From NCBI RefSeq assembly GCF_001942305.1, contig NZ_MKKE01000017.1, forward strand, positions 1 to 64,000: a DNA stretch of 64,000 nt, given 5' to 3'. Position 1 is the first letter of the stretch; each line of letters opens with the position of its first letter. The stretch comes from Saccharomonospora sp. CUA-673 (GTDB taxonomy: Bacteria > Actinomycetota > Actinomycetes > Mycobacteriales > Pseudonocardiaceae). This document shows positions 21,601 through 32,415 of this stretch, in pieces. Both the position numbers and the translations under genes were made by a program. Below the pieces are notes generated by a model. That model ran no database searches. It had not been told where the DNA came from and saw only the letters and a list, made by a program, of their open reading frames with translations.

Positions 21601-24600
21601 CGGACACCGCTCCGGTGGTGCTTCAGGTCACGGTGGGCGCCCACCGGCTCGACGACCGGGACGACACGGTGCCCGATGCCGCGGCCGCCGGCGTGCTGCC
21701 GCGCATCCTCGCCCAGGAGGTGCCCGGACTCCGGTGGCGCACCCTCGACCTGCCCGCCTCGCCCGGCAACGACCGCGGGGTGAGCGCGATCGCCGACGAA
21801 CTGGCTGATCTCGCCGGTGACGTCGGCTCCGGACTCGAGGTCGCCGTCCGGGGCGGCACACGGCTCGCGCGCACGTTCGTCCCGTGGCATCCGCCGGGCG
21901 ACGACGGGCAGCCGGTCGAGGAGGCAGGTCGCGGGCGACGCACGGCGCTCATCACCGGCGGATTGGGTGACGTCGGTCTGACCCTTGCACGTCACCTCAC
22001 CGGGACGGGACGACGCGTGGTCCTGACCTCCCGGTCCGGAACGCCCGACGACGGCCCACGCCGTGCCGCGCTCGACGAGCTCACCACCGACGGCGCCGAC
22101 ATCGACGTCCGCGCACTCGATGCAGCCGACGCCGAGGCCACAGCGGCCCTGCTCGACGAACTCGCCGCCGACGGACTCGACGTGGTGGTGCACGCCGCAG
22201 GCGTGGTCGCCACCGACGGCGCACGGACGCTGCGGGACACCCACGGTGAGCACGCCGACCACCAGTTACGTGCGAAGGCGGGCGGGGCGTCCGCGCTGCG
22301 CGCGGGTGTCGAGGTCCTCCCCCTCGACCGCCGACCGCGGGTCGTGGTCCTCATGTCGTCGGCGACGACGCTGGTCGGCGGTATCGGCATGGGCGCCTAC
22401 GCAGCGGCGAACGCGGTCCTCGACGGCATTGCCATGGCGGCCGCCGACGCGGACGGTCCCACCCGGTGGGTCAGCGCCGTATGGGACGGCTGGAGCGCCG
22501 GCCCGCTCGGACGCGAACGCACCGTGGTGCTCGACCATGCCCTCGACGCCGCGACCGGAACCGCGGCGTTCGCACGTCTGCTGGAGGCAGACACGCCACC
22601 ACTCGTGGCCGTCTCGTCCACGGGACTGGGACCCCGTATGAGGGCGGCGGCGACCGTCCGCGCCGCCACATCCGCCGAGCAGTCCTCTTTGGAGGATCCG
22701 ACCGAGAACGCGGTTGCCGCGCTGTGGAGTGAACTGTTCGGCACCCCGGTGGCCTCGGCCGACGACGACTTCTTCGCGCTCGGCGGCCATTCCCTACTGG
22801 CCACCCGCATGCTCGCGGAGCTGCGGGATCGTTTCGGTGTCGAACTGCGCCTGCGCGACGTCCTGGCCAACCCGACGGTCGCCACTCTCGCCGCGCTCGT
22901 CCGTCGTACGGACCGCCACACCGTGTCCGACCCCCTCGACGCCGCGCGTCCCGAGACCGGCGACGCCGAGGGCAGTGTCGACGACGGCATCGACGCCGAC
23001 GGCACGTTCCCGCTGACCCGCGTCCAGCACGCGTACTGGGTGGGCCGCGACGGCGGCTACGAATGGGGCGACGTTCCCTGCCACTTCTACCTCGAGTACG
23101 ACTGCGACGGTCTCGACGTCACCGCGTACGAACACGCTTGGAACCGGGTCATCTCCCGCCACCCGCTGCTGCGCACGATCATCACGCCCCAGGGCAGGGC
23201 CCAGATCCTCCACGAGGTACCGCCCTACCGGATCCGCACCCACGACCTGACCGACCTGACCGAACAACGCCGCGCACAGCGCCTGGAGCGACTGCGCGAA
23301 CGCGTCAGCAGGCAGCCGGGACCGGCGGACCGCTGGCCACTCGTACAGATCCAGGCCGCCCGGCTGCCCGGCGAACGGATCCGGCTGTTCATCGGCGTGG
23401 ACGTGCTGATCTGCGACGCAGCCAGCTGGTGGATCATCGACCGCGAGCTCCGCCAGTTCTACACTGCTCCGGACGCCGAACTTCCGGAGATCGGCGTCGG
23501 ATTCCCCGCCTGCGTCGCCGCGCTGGAACGGCGACGCCACGGACCCGAATGGCAGCGCGCCGCGGCCTACTGGCGCCGGCGACTCGCCGGACTACCGGAA
23601 GCACCGTCCCTCCCGGTCGACCACGAAGCGGTGGACCCGCGTTTCGTGCGGCGATCGGCAACCCTCGACGGCGACGCGTGGAGCGCGCTGCGCGAGCGGT
23701 CGGCGCGCCACCACGTCGCGCCGACCGCCGTCCTGCTCACCGCGTACGCCGATGCGCTCGCCGCATGGACCGGCGACGACCGGTTCTCCGTCGTGCTCAC
23801 CCTCTTCGACCGACCGGACGTCCATCCCGACGTCGCCGGCGTCGTCGGCGACTTCACCTCGCTCGTCCTGCACGAGATCGACCGCACCGAGCCCGCCACG
23901 TTCGCCGACCGTGCCCGCGCCACGCAACGGCTGCTGTTCACCGACCTCGACCACCGCGACTTCTCGGCTCTGGACGTGTTGTCCGAGAAGTCCGTGCGAC
24001 ACGGGCAACGCAGCCCGATTCCGGTCGTGTTCACCAGCGCGCTCGGTCTCGACGACGTCATCGGCGGCGACCACGACCCGCAATGGGCGGGACATCAGGT
24101 GGCGGCGCTGAGCCAGACCCCGCAGACGCTGCTCGACCATCAGGTGCTCGAGCAGCGGGGCCGCCTGCTGTTGCAGTGGGACACCCTCGAACCGGCCCTG
24201 CCGTCGGCCGAGGTGGACAAGGTCTTCGACGACTACGTATCCCGCGTCCACGCCCTCCTCGACGAGCCGTGGGAGGAGACGTCCGCAGGCGGCGGATCAG
24301 CCCACGAACGTGCCGTCGACGACGACTCCGGCGACGGCCTCACCGACGACGGTGCCACCGGCGAAAGCCTCGTCGAGGACGGACTCACGGACGACGACAT
24401 CGCGGTGCCGATTCGCGCGGGCGCCGGCGAACACACCCTGTTTCTGCTGCATCCGTCGGGCGGCGATGTCGTCTGCTACGCGGAACTGGCGCGGCTACTC
24501 GACGAGCGCGTCGAGGTGATCGCACTGACCGACCCCGAACTCGCGGGTGGGCGCGGCGCGGAGCACGTCGCCGACATGGCCGCACGGTTCACCGGCCTCA

Positions 24601-25279
24601 TTCGTCGTGCCCAACCCCACGGCCCGTATCTGCTCGGTGGCTGGTCGATGGGCGGCGACCTCGCCCACGAGGTCGCTCGCAACCTCACCGGCACCGGAGA
24701 CCGGGTCGCCCTGCTTGCCATGCTCGACTCGAACGATCCGAGCTACATCACCGACGTCGACGGCGGCCCCGACGTCGTTCGCGACACGCTCGTGCAGCGA
24801 TATCTCGGAGCGCTCGAGGCGTTCACCGGCGCCGAGCTCGGCAGCGCGGATCCGGCCCCGTCATGGGAGGAACTCGACGCGCGCCTGCGCGCCGAGCGGC
24901 TGCTGAGCCGCCACGACACGGCACGCACCCGCGTTGACGTGTTCGCACGGCACCTGCGTGCGCTCGCGGCCTACACGCCGCAACGCCTCGACGCCGACAC
25001 CCCGGTGCTGTTGTTGCGGGCGATTCGACGTTCGCCCCGAAACTCCGGCGTCGGCATGGGCGTCGACGACGTGCCCGCCGGTGTTCCCGACCTCGGCTGG
25101 GCCGCACACCTCGCCACCGCTGCGACGTCGTGGACATCGACGCGCACCACTACTCGATGCTCCGCGGCCCCGCACTGCCGCACGTGGCCGCCGAACTCAA
25201 CGCCGCGCTCTCCCGTGCTCTCACCGGCGATGCCGGCGATGCCGGGCCTCCTCCGGAGACACCGCGTCCGCAGCACTGA
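18691..25279 (+). CDS. Hybrid PKS-NRPS: KS-AT-KR-ACP-Cy-TE (two frameshifts)
   Basis: About 2195 codons after restoring single bases near 20600 (inside AT) and 25120 (inside TE). KS (about 1-425) has Cys176 in NTTCSTSL, plus EAHGTA and KSNIGHA. AT has GHSLGEYS (Ser603). KR (about 1083-1255) has TGGLGDVGLTLA and the Ser-Tyr-Asn set in MSSATT/GAYAAAN. ACP has FFALGGHSLLATRM. A Cy domain (about 1438-1856) has the intact motif DVLICD. The TE has GGWSMGG and, after repair, DAHHYSMLR as its His region. There is no DH, ER or MT, and no A or PCP between Cy and TE, so the acceptor PCP must act in trans. The order matches yersiniabactin HMWP1 minus its methyltransferases and PCP. It would add one beta-hydroxy acetate unit and a second thiazoline, then release the product. 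Confidence 0.85.
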
Positions 25280-25315
25280 ACCCCCACCCGAACCGACACA
25301 CCGACAAGGACACCG

Positions 25316-26823
25316 ATGCACCGACGACAGTTCCTCCTCGGCACAGGCACGCTCGTCGCGGCCTTCGTGGCCGCGGGCTGCAGCGCTCCCGACTCCGAGA
25401 GGCAGGGCCGGGCGGGCACGCTGCGGTACGCGGCCGTGGGAGCGCCCGCCACGGCGAGCCACGATCCGCACGGCGGTCTCGGCAACGAGTCCGACGCCAT
25501 GCGGTTCGCCCTCCTCTACGACGTGCTGACCGTGCCCGGCGAGAACGGCACGCAGCCGAGACTGGCCACGTCGTGGACCCCGAACGACGACCTGACCACG
25601 TGGCGCATCGAGCTGCGCGACGACGCCGTGTTTTCCGACGGCACTCCGGTGACGGCGGCCGACGTGCTGTTCTCGCTGCGCCGCATGCACGAGAAGGCGG
25701 CGGAGAACTACGGGCGCATGGGCATGTTCGATCTCGACGCGTCCACAGTGGTCGACGACCACACCCTGCGCCTGGTCACGCACAAGCCGTTCGCCGAGGT
25801 CGGCCAGGCGCTCGAATCGGCCACCTTCGTCGTGCCGGAGGGCACCGAGGACTTCAGGCGGCCGGCGACCGGGTCCGGACCGTTCCGCATGGAATCCGGG
25901 GACGCCGAGGCGGCGGTGCTCGTCCGCAACGACGACTGGTGGGGCACGCGCCCACCGCTCAGCCACATCGAGATCCGCGCCATCGCCGACCCGCAGGCCC
26001 GCGCGGACGCCGTCGCCTCCGGCCAGGCCGACGTCGCGGGCAGTGTCAACCCGGCCGCCGCTCGGACAGCGGAGCAGGACGGGCTGCAGCTGGTCCACCG
26101 GCCGGGTGTGACGGTCTACCCACTGGTGATGCGGCTCGACACGGCACCGTTCGACGACGACCGGGTTCGGGAGGCGATCAAACTCGCCGTCGACCGCGAA
26201 CAGCTGCTCGACACCGTTTTCCTCGGGCAGGGCCGACTCGCCGGCGATCTGCTCACCCCTGCGACCCGACCGCTCCGGACGTTCCCGACCGCTCGCGGGA
26301 CCTCGACCGTGCCCGGCAGCTCTTGGCCGACGCGGGCCACGGTGGCGGTCTCGAACTCACGCTGAAGACCACCACCGCGTATCCCGGCATGGACGACGCC
26401 GCCACGGTGATCGCTCGCCAGCTCGAACCCGTCGGCATCGACGTCACCGTGGACGTGGTGTCACAGGACACCTTCTGGACCGAGGTCTACGCACAGGCTC
26501 CGTTCTACGTCAGCTATCTCGGCGGTATCTCCTTCCTCGACGTGACGCGGGTCGCGCTGTTGCCCGATTCGCCGACCAACGAGACCGCCTGGGGCGGCAA
26601 CGGCTGGGGCGATCGGTTCGATCAGGCCATGGCGGAGAAGGACGAGGCCGCACGCAATGCCGCGCTCGGCGAGCTGCAGCGGGAGGTGGCCGACGACGGC
26701 GGCTACGTGGTGTGGGCCGCGGGTGACGGCCTCGACCTGGCCAGGCCGGAGGTGTCCGGACTGCCGACCGGGCCGGGGTTCCAGCGCCTGTTCATCGACC
26801 GGGTTCGCCTCGAATCCCCGTGA
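25316..26823 (+). CDS. Tat-exported lipoprotein, extracellular solute-binding protein family 5 (frameshifted)
   Basis: About 502 residues after restoring one base near 26285 (a C run: FP to DRSRDLDRARQLLADAG). The N-terminus combines a twin-arginine motif (RRQFLL) with a lipobox (VAAGC, Cys about 22), so it should be exported folded and lipid-anchored. The body has the family 5 features W.PNDDLTTWRIELRDDAVFSDGTPVTAADV and AIKLAVDREQLL. The family includes NikA, CntA and OppA; relatives bind nickel, opine metallophores or peptides. Placed directly after the PKS and overlapping the first permease by GTGA, it is the likely receptor for the metallophore-metal complex. Confidence 0.82.
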
Positions 26824-27737
26824 TCGTCGTCGCGGGACGAGCCATCGGGCGTGCCGTGCTCACGACCTGCGCGGTGGCACTCGGCGTGTTCCTGGTGACC
26901 GACGTCCTGCCCGGGGACGCCGCGCTCGCCCGCACCCGCGGCGGTGCCGACGCGGCCGAGCTGGCACGTCTGCGCGAGGAGTCCGGACTGGACGGTCCGG
27001 TGTGGGAACGGTTCGCGATGTGGGCATGGTCGTTGCTACGCGGCGATGCCGGGACATCGCTGCTCAGCGACCGGCCCGTGACGACGCTGATCGCGCAGCG
27101 ACTTCCTGCCACGCTGACGCTGGCGGGCTGTGCGCTCGCCGTGACCGTTCCGTTGATGCTCGCGCTCGCCTGGTGGGCGGGCGCCCGAGCGAGGCGCTCG
27201 TACGCAGGCGGGGTGCTGGCCGCCTCGGCGGCGGTCCCCCAGGTCGTGGTCGCCGCGGCGGCGGTCGCGGTGCTGTCCGGTCTGCTCGGCTGGTTCCCGC
27301 GGGTGTCCCTGCTGCCCGTGGGAGCGTCCCCGTGGTCGGCGCCGGAAGCACTCGTCCTGCCGACGCTCTCGCTGGCGCTTCCCGCCACCGCCTACGGCGC
27401 GGGTCTGCTGTCCGGTGTGGTCGCCGACGTCCGCGGGCGGCCGCACGTGGACGATGCCGTCCTGCGCGGGATCGGGCCCTGGCACGTCGCCACCCGGCAT
27501 TTGCTCCCGCTGCTGTGGGCCCCGACCGTCCGCATCACGGCGGTGATCGCGGGTGGACTCGTCGCGGCGACGACCGTCGTCGAGACCGTGTTCGGTTACA
27601 CCGGCCTCGGGGAGCTGCTCGTCAGTTCCGTGGCCGCCAGGGATGTTCCTGTCGTGCAGGCGGTGGCCCTGCTCGGCGCCTGCGTGGTGATCGCCGGCAA
27701 CACGGCCGCAGACCTGGTGAGGGGTGGGCGGGGATGA
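26820..27737 (+). CDS. ABC transporter permease, NikB/DppB type
   Basis: 305 residues with about six membrane segments. Family features are the N-terminal LGVFLVTDVLPGDAALAR, then VWERFAMWAWSLLRGDAGTSLL, and the cytoplasmic EAA-like loop DDAVLRGIGPWHVATRHLLPLL. The GTG start overlaps the TGA of the binding-protein gene (GTGA), and its own stop overlaps the next permease as ATGA, so the importer genes are tightly coupled. Confidence 0.85.
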   Translation: MIVVAGRAIGRAVLTTCAVALGVFLVTDVLPGDAALARTRGGADAAELARLREESGLDGPVWERFAMWAWSLLRGDAGTSLLSDRPVTTLIAQRLPATLTLAGCALAVTVPLMLALAWWAGARARRSYAGGVLAASAAVPQVVVAAAAVAVLSGLLGWFPRVSLLPVGASPWSAPEALVLPTLSLALPATAYGAGLLSGVVADVRGRPHVDDAVLRGIGPWHVATRHLLPLLWAPTVRITAVIAGGLVAATTVVETVFGYTGLGELLVSSVAARDVPVVQAVALLGACVVIAGNTAADLVRGGRG

Positions 27738-28527
27738 GGCGGCTGGTGGCGGTACCAGGCCTGCTCGCTGCGGCACTCGCACTCACCGTGGCGGGGCGCT
27801 GTTCGCCCCGCACGACCCGGCGGCCGTCGTCGCCGCCCCGTACTCACCGCCGGGCGAGGTAGGTCTGCTCGGCACCGACACGCTCGGCCGCGACGTGCTT
27901 TCGCGTGTCCTGTCCGGCGGCACCGGCCTCGTGCTGATCTCGCTGGTGGCGGCGGTGATCGCCACGGCGGCCGGGGTCGTGGGCGGACTCGTCACCGGGT
28001 GGTGGCGCGGCCGAGCCTCGCGCGTACTGGCCTCGTCGGCCGATGTGATGCTCGCGGTTCCGCAACTGCTGATCGCGTTGGTCGTGGCCGTCGCCGTGCC
28101 CGGGCCTGCGGCCGTGGTCATCGCGACCGTGTGCGGTGGAGCTCCGTTGACGCTGCGCGTCACGGCTGATGCCACCCGCGCCCTCAGTGGCTCGGGGTTC
28201 GTCGAAGCCGCGCGTGGCCTGGGCGAACGCGGTCCGACGCTATTGGTGCGCGAGCTCCTGCCTTCGCTGAGCGGGCTGGTGACGGCGGATCTCGGCATGC
28301 GGTTCGTCATGGCGATCCAGCTCGCCTCCGCGCTGAGCCTGCTCGGATTCGGCGCCGCTCCGCCCGAGGCCGACTGGGCGCTGATGATTCACGAGAACCT
28401 GCCGGGCTCCGGCCTCAACGCGGCGAGTGTGCTCGTCCCCGCGGCGGCGCTGGCCGTGACAGCCGCAGGGGCAGCCGCCACGGCCGCCTACCTCGGGCAC
28501 CGGACCGGCACGAGGGAGCGGGCATGA
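27734..28527 (+). CDS. ABC transporter permease, NikC/DppC type (frameshifted near the start)
   Basis: About 264 residues after correction. The N-terminus (MRRLVAVPGLLAAALALTVAG) is in one frame and the rest (ALFAPHDPAAVV, GLLGTDTLGRDVLSRVLSGG) in another. Adding one G to a GGGG run near 27797 joins them. The family EAA loop is present as GSGFVEAARGLGERGPTLLVRELLP. It pairs with the preceding permease to form the membrane channel. ATGA overlaps exist at both ends. Confidence 0.83.
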
Positions 28528-29960
28528 ACGACGACGGTGGACTGATCGCCGACGACCTCACCGTCCACGACGAGGCGGGCACACCCGTGGTTCCCGCGAC
28601 GTCGCTGCGGGTGCGCAGGGGCGAGGTCGTCGCGGTGGCCGGACCGTCGGGGTGTGGGAAGTCGACGCTGCTGCGCGCCGTACTCGACGCGCTTCCGCAG
28701 GGTTTGGTCCGAACGGCGGGCACGGTCTCGTGGCAGGGAAGCACGGTTGGGCAGGGAACGGCGGCACGCCGGTGGCGCCGACGCGTCGTCGGATTCCTCG
28801 GCCAGGACCCCGCGACGGCGTTGCACCCCGCCCTGCCCGTGCACCGTCTGGTGTCGGAAGGGCCCGGCTCACCCGACCACACGACGATCCGGACCACGCT
28901 CGAGCTGCTCGGCCTCGACGCGGACGCACTGTGGCGACGCCGTCCGCACCAGCTGTCCGGCGGGCAGGCCCAGCGCGTCGCACTCGCCCGTGCCGTGGCG
29001 GGTCGCCCGGGACTGCTGATCCTCGACGAACCGACGAGCGCGCTCGACTGCGCCACGCTCGACCTCGTCGTGGACCTGCTCACCGTCCTGCGCTCCGAGA
29101 CCGCCACGATCGTCGTGTCCCACGACCGGGAGTTCACCGACCGCATCACCGACCACGTTCTCGTCCTGGGGGAGATCGGCCGCGCCGCGAGCAACGGCCC
29201 CGCTCCGACAACCGCTGCCCCGGCACGGAACCGGCCGCGGTCGGCCGTGTTGTCGGCCCGCGGGCTCACCGTTCCCGGCCACGGCTCGCGCACCGCGTCA
29301 GCACCTCTGCTGGAGGACGTGTCCCTGGCGCTGCACGCCGGGGAGTTGACGGCCGTGCTCGGCGAGTCGGGATGTGGAAAAACCACGCTGTTGCGTGCCC
29401 TGGCGGGCCTCCATCCGTACGAAGGCGGTCTGGACCTGAAGGGCACGCCCCTGCCCGCGCGCCTGGATGCGCGCACCCGTGAGCAGCTTCGCGCCGTGCA
29501 ACTGATCTCCCAAAGCCCTGCGGACGCGCTGAACCCCGCATATCGAGTGGGAACCACCGTGGCGAGGGCGGCTCGCCTCGCACACGGGCTCCCCCGCGCC
29601 GCCGCACGCACCCGCGCCCGCGAGGTGCTCGCCGCCGTCGGACTGTCCGGTTCGGACCGCCTGCTGCCCCGAGAACTGTCGGGAGGGCAACGCCAGCGCG
29701 CCGCGATCGCCCGCGCCCTGGTCGCCGAACCGGCAGTACTGCTCGCCGACGAGGTCACCTCGGCACTCGACACCGCGACCGCCCACGAGCTGCTGGACCT
29801 GCTCGACCGGCTGCGGGCCGACGGCCTCGCCGTCCTGCTTGTCACCCATGACCGAGACGTCGCCGCGCGGGCCGATCGAACGTTGCGCCTGCACCAGCGA
29901 CGACTCGACGACAGCCACACGGATGGACCCGACCGATCGGAGGACGCTCTTGCCCGCTGA
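28524..29960 (+). CDS. Fused double ABC ATPase (NikDE/DppDF type)
   Basis: 478 residues with two complete nucleotide-binding domains. First: Walker A GPSGCGKSTLL, signature LSGGQAQRVALARAV, Walker B LLILDEPTSALD. Second: GESGCGKTTLLRALAG, LSGGQRQRAAIARALV, and a variant Walker B LLADEVTSALD. In Nik/Opp importers these are usually two genes; here they are fused. It would energise uptake through the two adjacent permeases. Confidence 0.88.
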   Translation: MNDDGGLIADDLTVHDEAGTPVVPATSLRVRRGEVVAVAGPSGCGKSTLLRAVLDALPQGLVRTAGTVSWQGSTVGQGTAARRWRRRVVGFLGQDPATALHPALPVHRLVSEGPGSPDHTTIRTTLELLGLDADALWRRRPHQLSGGQAQRVALARAVAGRPGLLILDEPTSALDCATLDLVVDLLTVLRSETATIVVSHDREFTDRITDHVLVLGEIGRAASNGPAPTTAAPARNRPRSAVLSARGLTVPGHGSRTASAPLLEDVSLALHAGELTAVLGESGCGKTTLLRALAGLHPYEGGLDLKGTPLPARLDARTREQLRAVQLISQSPADALNPAYRVGTTVARAARLAHGLPRAAARTRAREVLAAVGLSGSDRLLPRELSGGQRQRAAIARALVAEPAVLLADEVTSALDTATAHELLDLLDRLRADGLAVLLVTHDRDVAARADRTLRLHQRRLDDSHTDGPDRSEDALAR

Positions 29961-31302
29961 CGATCCGCCCCTTGACGCTGCGACCGCTGCTGATGCGACC
30001 GCACCGGACCGCGCCGCCGACGTGCTCCGCGCACACCCGTGGGTCGAACACGTGGAGTTGTGCCGCGACGACACGGCGATACGCGTGCGTCCTGCGGCCG
30101 AGACACTCGCCGTCCGTCCCGAGCCGGGGGCCCTCATCGCCGAGCATCTCGACCAGTGGGGCGAGGTCTACGACCTGACCTACGCACAGGGCACGGAACG
30201 GCACCGCGCCGACCTCGATCTCTCCGGCTGGCGCGCGTCCGACACCGGCGAGCCGTATCCGGTCGAACACATGACGGACTGGCTGCGGCACACCGTCGAC
30301 GTGGTGCGCTCCGCGCGTCCCAGGCGGGTTCTCGAACTCGGCTGCGGCACGGGGATGCTGTTGCACCGATTGTTGCCGCAGCTCGACGGATACGTCGGCA
30401 CGGACGTCTCCGCGGAGTCGGTCCGTGCGCTGTCGGATTCTGCGCCAGACGGCACCCGGATCGTCCGGGCCGCCGCACACGAGGTGCTCGGATCCGGCGT
30501 CGCCGAGGCGCTCACCGACGCCGGATTCCCCTCCGGACGGCCGGACTGCGTGCTGATCAACTCGGTCACCCAGTGTTTTCCCGACGTGTCCTATCTGCGG
30601 GCCGTCGTGCAGGACGCGTTGCGGCTGGTCGAACCCGGCGGGACCGTGATCGTCGGAGACGTGCGGCACAGCGGTCTGCTCCACGAGCATCACCGCTGGC
30701 TGGCCGGCGCCGCGGTGTCCGATTCCGCGGTGTCCGATTCCGTGGTGGCCGACCGTGCCGCCCGCGACGAGGAGCTGCTGTTCGACCCGGTGCTGTTGGC
30801 CGGGATCGCAAGCGGACTGCGCGAGGAGGTCGGTGAGGTCGAGCTGGCCGTGCATGCCAAGACGATGCGGGCCGACACGGAATTGACGCGGTACCGCTTC
30901 GACGCCGTGCTCCGGGTCGGCGGCGAGCACCACGAGCCTCCGCACGCCGTGGAATGGACGACCCTCGACGCGGCGCGCGAACACCTCGCCGCCGGTCCCG
31001 GAGTCGTCACGGGAATCCCGAATGCGCTGTTGCGGCCGGGCGGGGCCACCGCGGCCGAGTTGCGCGAGCGGCTGAGTGCTGTCGTGACGCTCGATCCGTA
31101 CGACCCACGCCTGCTCGAGGCAGCCACCCCCGGCCCGAGGACCTGGCGTGCGACCGATCTTAGCGGCGACGGCCGTGCACACGAACCGTTCGCGGCCTTC
31201 GTCCGCCGCAGACTCACCGAACTGGCCCGCCGTGAACTGCGCCGGGCCGGTGTCCCGTCCGTACCCGTCGACGTGGCCATCGGAGAGTCCGATGTGGAGT
31301 GA
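29950..31302 (+). CDS. Class I SAM-dependent methyltransferase, stand-alone NRPS-type
   Basis: About 450 residues. SAM-binding motif I is VLELGCGTGMLLHRLLPQLDGYVGTDVS, and a later VEPGGTVIVGDVRHSGLLHEHHRWL matches methyltransferases embedded in NRPS modules, followed by a long C-terminal part. TTG 29950 is preferred because CGGAGGA sits about 7 nt upstream; ATG 29923 is an alternative. It overlaps the ATPase end and the next methyltransferase start. It probably C- or N-methylates a thiazoline or polyketide intermediate, as the HMWP1/HMWP2 and PchF internal methyltransferases do. Confidence 0.75.
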   Translation: MPADDPPLDAATAADATAPDRAADVLRAHPWVEHVELCRDDTAIRVRPAAETLAVRPEPGALIAEHLDQWGEVYDLTYAQGTERHRADLDLSGWRASDTGEPYPVEHMTDWLRHTVDVVRSARPRRVLELGCGTGMLLHRLLPQLDGYVGTDVSAESVRALSDSAPDGTRIVRAAAHEVLGSGVAEALTDAGFPSGRPDCVLINSVTQCFPDVSYLRAVVQDALRLVEPGGTVIVGDVRHSGLLHEHHRWLAGAAVSDSAVSDSVVADRAARDEELLFDPVLLAGIASGLREEVGEVELAVHAKTMRADTELTRYRFDAVLRVGGEHHEPPHAVEWTTLDAAREHLAAGPGVVTGIPNALLRPGGATAAELRERLSAVVTLDPYDPRLLEAATPGPRTWRATDLSGDGRAHEPFAAFVRRRLTELARRELRRAGVPSVPVDVAIGESDVE

Positions 31303-32413
31303 GGTGACCGCTGCCGCGGAGGCCGCCGTCGACGACGTGGACATCTCGTCGCTGCCCGCGGCGATGCGGACGCTCGACACGGCGGCGCTGCCCGCCATGG
31401 CCCGCGCCGTCGGACGTGCCGGTCCGTTCCGTCCGGGTATCCGCCGCAGCGGCGACCAGATCGCCGACCGCGTACGGGTGGCACCCCGGCACCGGTGGCT
31501 ACTGGGCCGCTGGCTCACGGTGCTGTGCGAGGAAGGTCTGCTGCAGCGCGACCCGGACACCGGGCTGTTCCACGCTCTGCACCCTGTTCGCCGCCGCGAC
31601 GTCGACGAGGCGGCCGCCACCGTTCCCGGCGCGGCCGCCGCACTGGGCTACCCGGCCGAGATCGGCGACTTCTTCGTCGCGGCGCTGGCCGACGCGCCGA
31701 AGCTGCTGGCCGACGAGCTCGCGGTACAGACCCTGCTGTTTCGCGACGGCGAGCTCGCGGCGGCCGACGGCGCCTACCGCGACAACGTGATCAACCGCTA
31801 CCTCAACGCGGCCGCGGGCCGGATCCTGCATGCCGAAGCCCGGCGCCGAGCTCCCCTGCGCGTACTCGAGCTGGGAGCCGGGGTCGGCGGCACGACCACC
31901 GCGGCCGTGGCGGGACTGGCCGGGTTCGACGTCGACTACCTGTTCACGGATGTTTCGCAGTTCTTCCTCGACGCAGGAAGACACCGTTTCGGCGACTCAC
32001 TGCGGTACGCCATCGCCGACATCAACGCCCGGCTCGTACCGGGACCGTTCGACGTGGTGCTCGCGGCGAACGTCCTGCACAACGCCACGCACATCGGCAG
32101 GCTGCTGGACCGGTTGCACGCCGTGCTCGCCCCGGGCGGTCTCCTGGTGGTGATCGAGTCGTGCCGCGAGCACTACCAGGCGCTGACATCGATGCAGTTC
32201 CTCATGTCGCCGAGGGAGGGCATGCCTCGGCCCGGTACCGACGATGTCCGAGCCGGAACGGACCGGATCTTCCTGACCCGCGACGAGTGGCTCGGCCAAC
32301 TGGCCGCACACGGTTTCCGCACCGAGATCGAGCTGCCCGAGCCGACCAGCCCGCTGACCGCCCTCGCCCAGCACGTCTTCACCGCTCGCAGCTCCACCGA
32401 CGAACAGGGGTGA
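31292..32413 (+). CDS. SAM-dependent methyltransferase, PKS C-methyltransferase-like
   Basis: 373 residues. The core VLELGAGVGGTTTAAVAGLAG, YLFTDVSQFFLDAGRHRF and RYAIADIN is the pattern of C-methyltransferase domains normally embedded in polyketide synthases and HMWP1; the following ANVLHNATHIGRLLDRL also fits. As a separate protein it would act in trans on the PKS, which lacks its own MT domain. ATG 31292 has GGAGAG 5 nt upstream; the start lies inside the previous gene by 11 nt. Confidence 0.77.
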   Translation: MWSEVTAAAEAAVDDVDISSLPAAMRTLDTAALPAMARAVGRAGPFRPGIRRSGDQIADRVRVAPRHRWLLGRWLTVLCEEGLLQRDPDTGLFHALHPVRRRDVDEAAATVPGAAAALGYPAEIGDFFVAALADAPKLLADELAVQTLLFRDGELAAADGAYRDNVINRYLNAAAGRILHAEARRRAPLRVLELGAGVGGTTTAAVAGLAGFDVDYLFTDVSQFFLDAGRHRFGDSLRYAIADINARLVPGPFDVVLAANVLHNATHIGRLLDRLHAVLAPGGLLVVIESCREHYQALTSMQFLMSPREGMPRPGTDDVRAGTDRIFLTRDEWLGQLAAHGFRTEIELPEPTSPLTALAQHVFTARSSTDEQG

Positions 32414-32415
32414 CC

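Noticed and set aside
25150..26098. Minus-strand frames over the binding-protein gene
   Set aside because: The plus strand encodes a Tat lipoprotein with clear family 5 motifs; the minus frames are compositional shadows.
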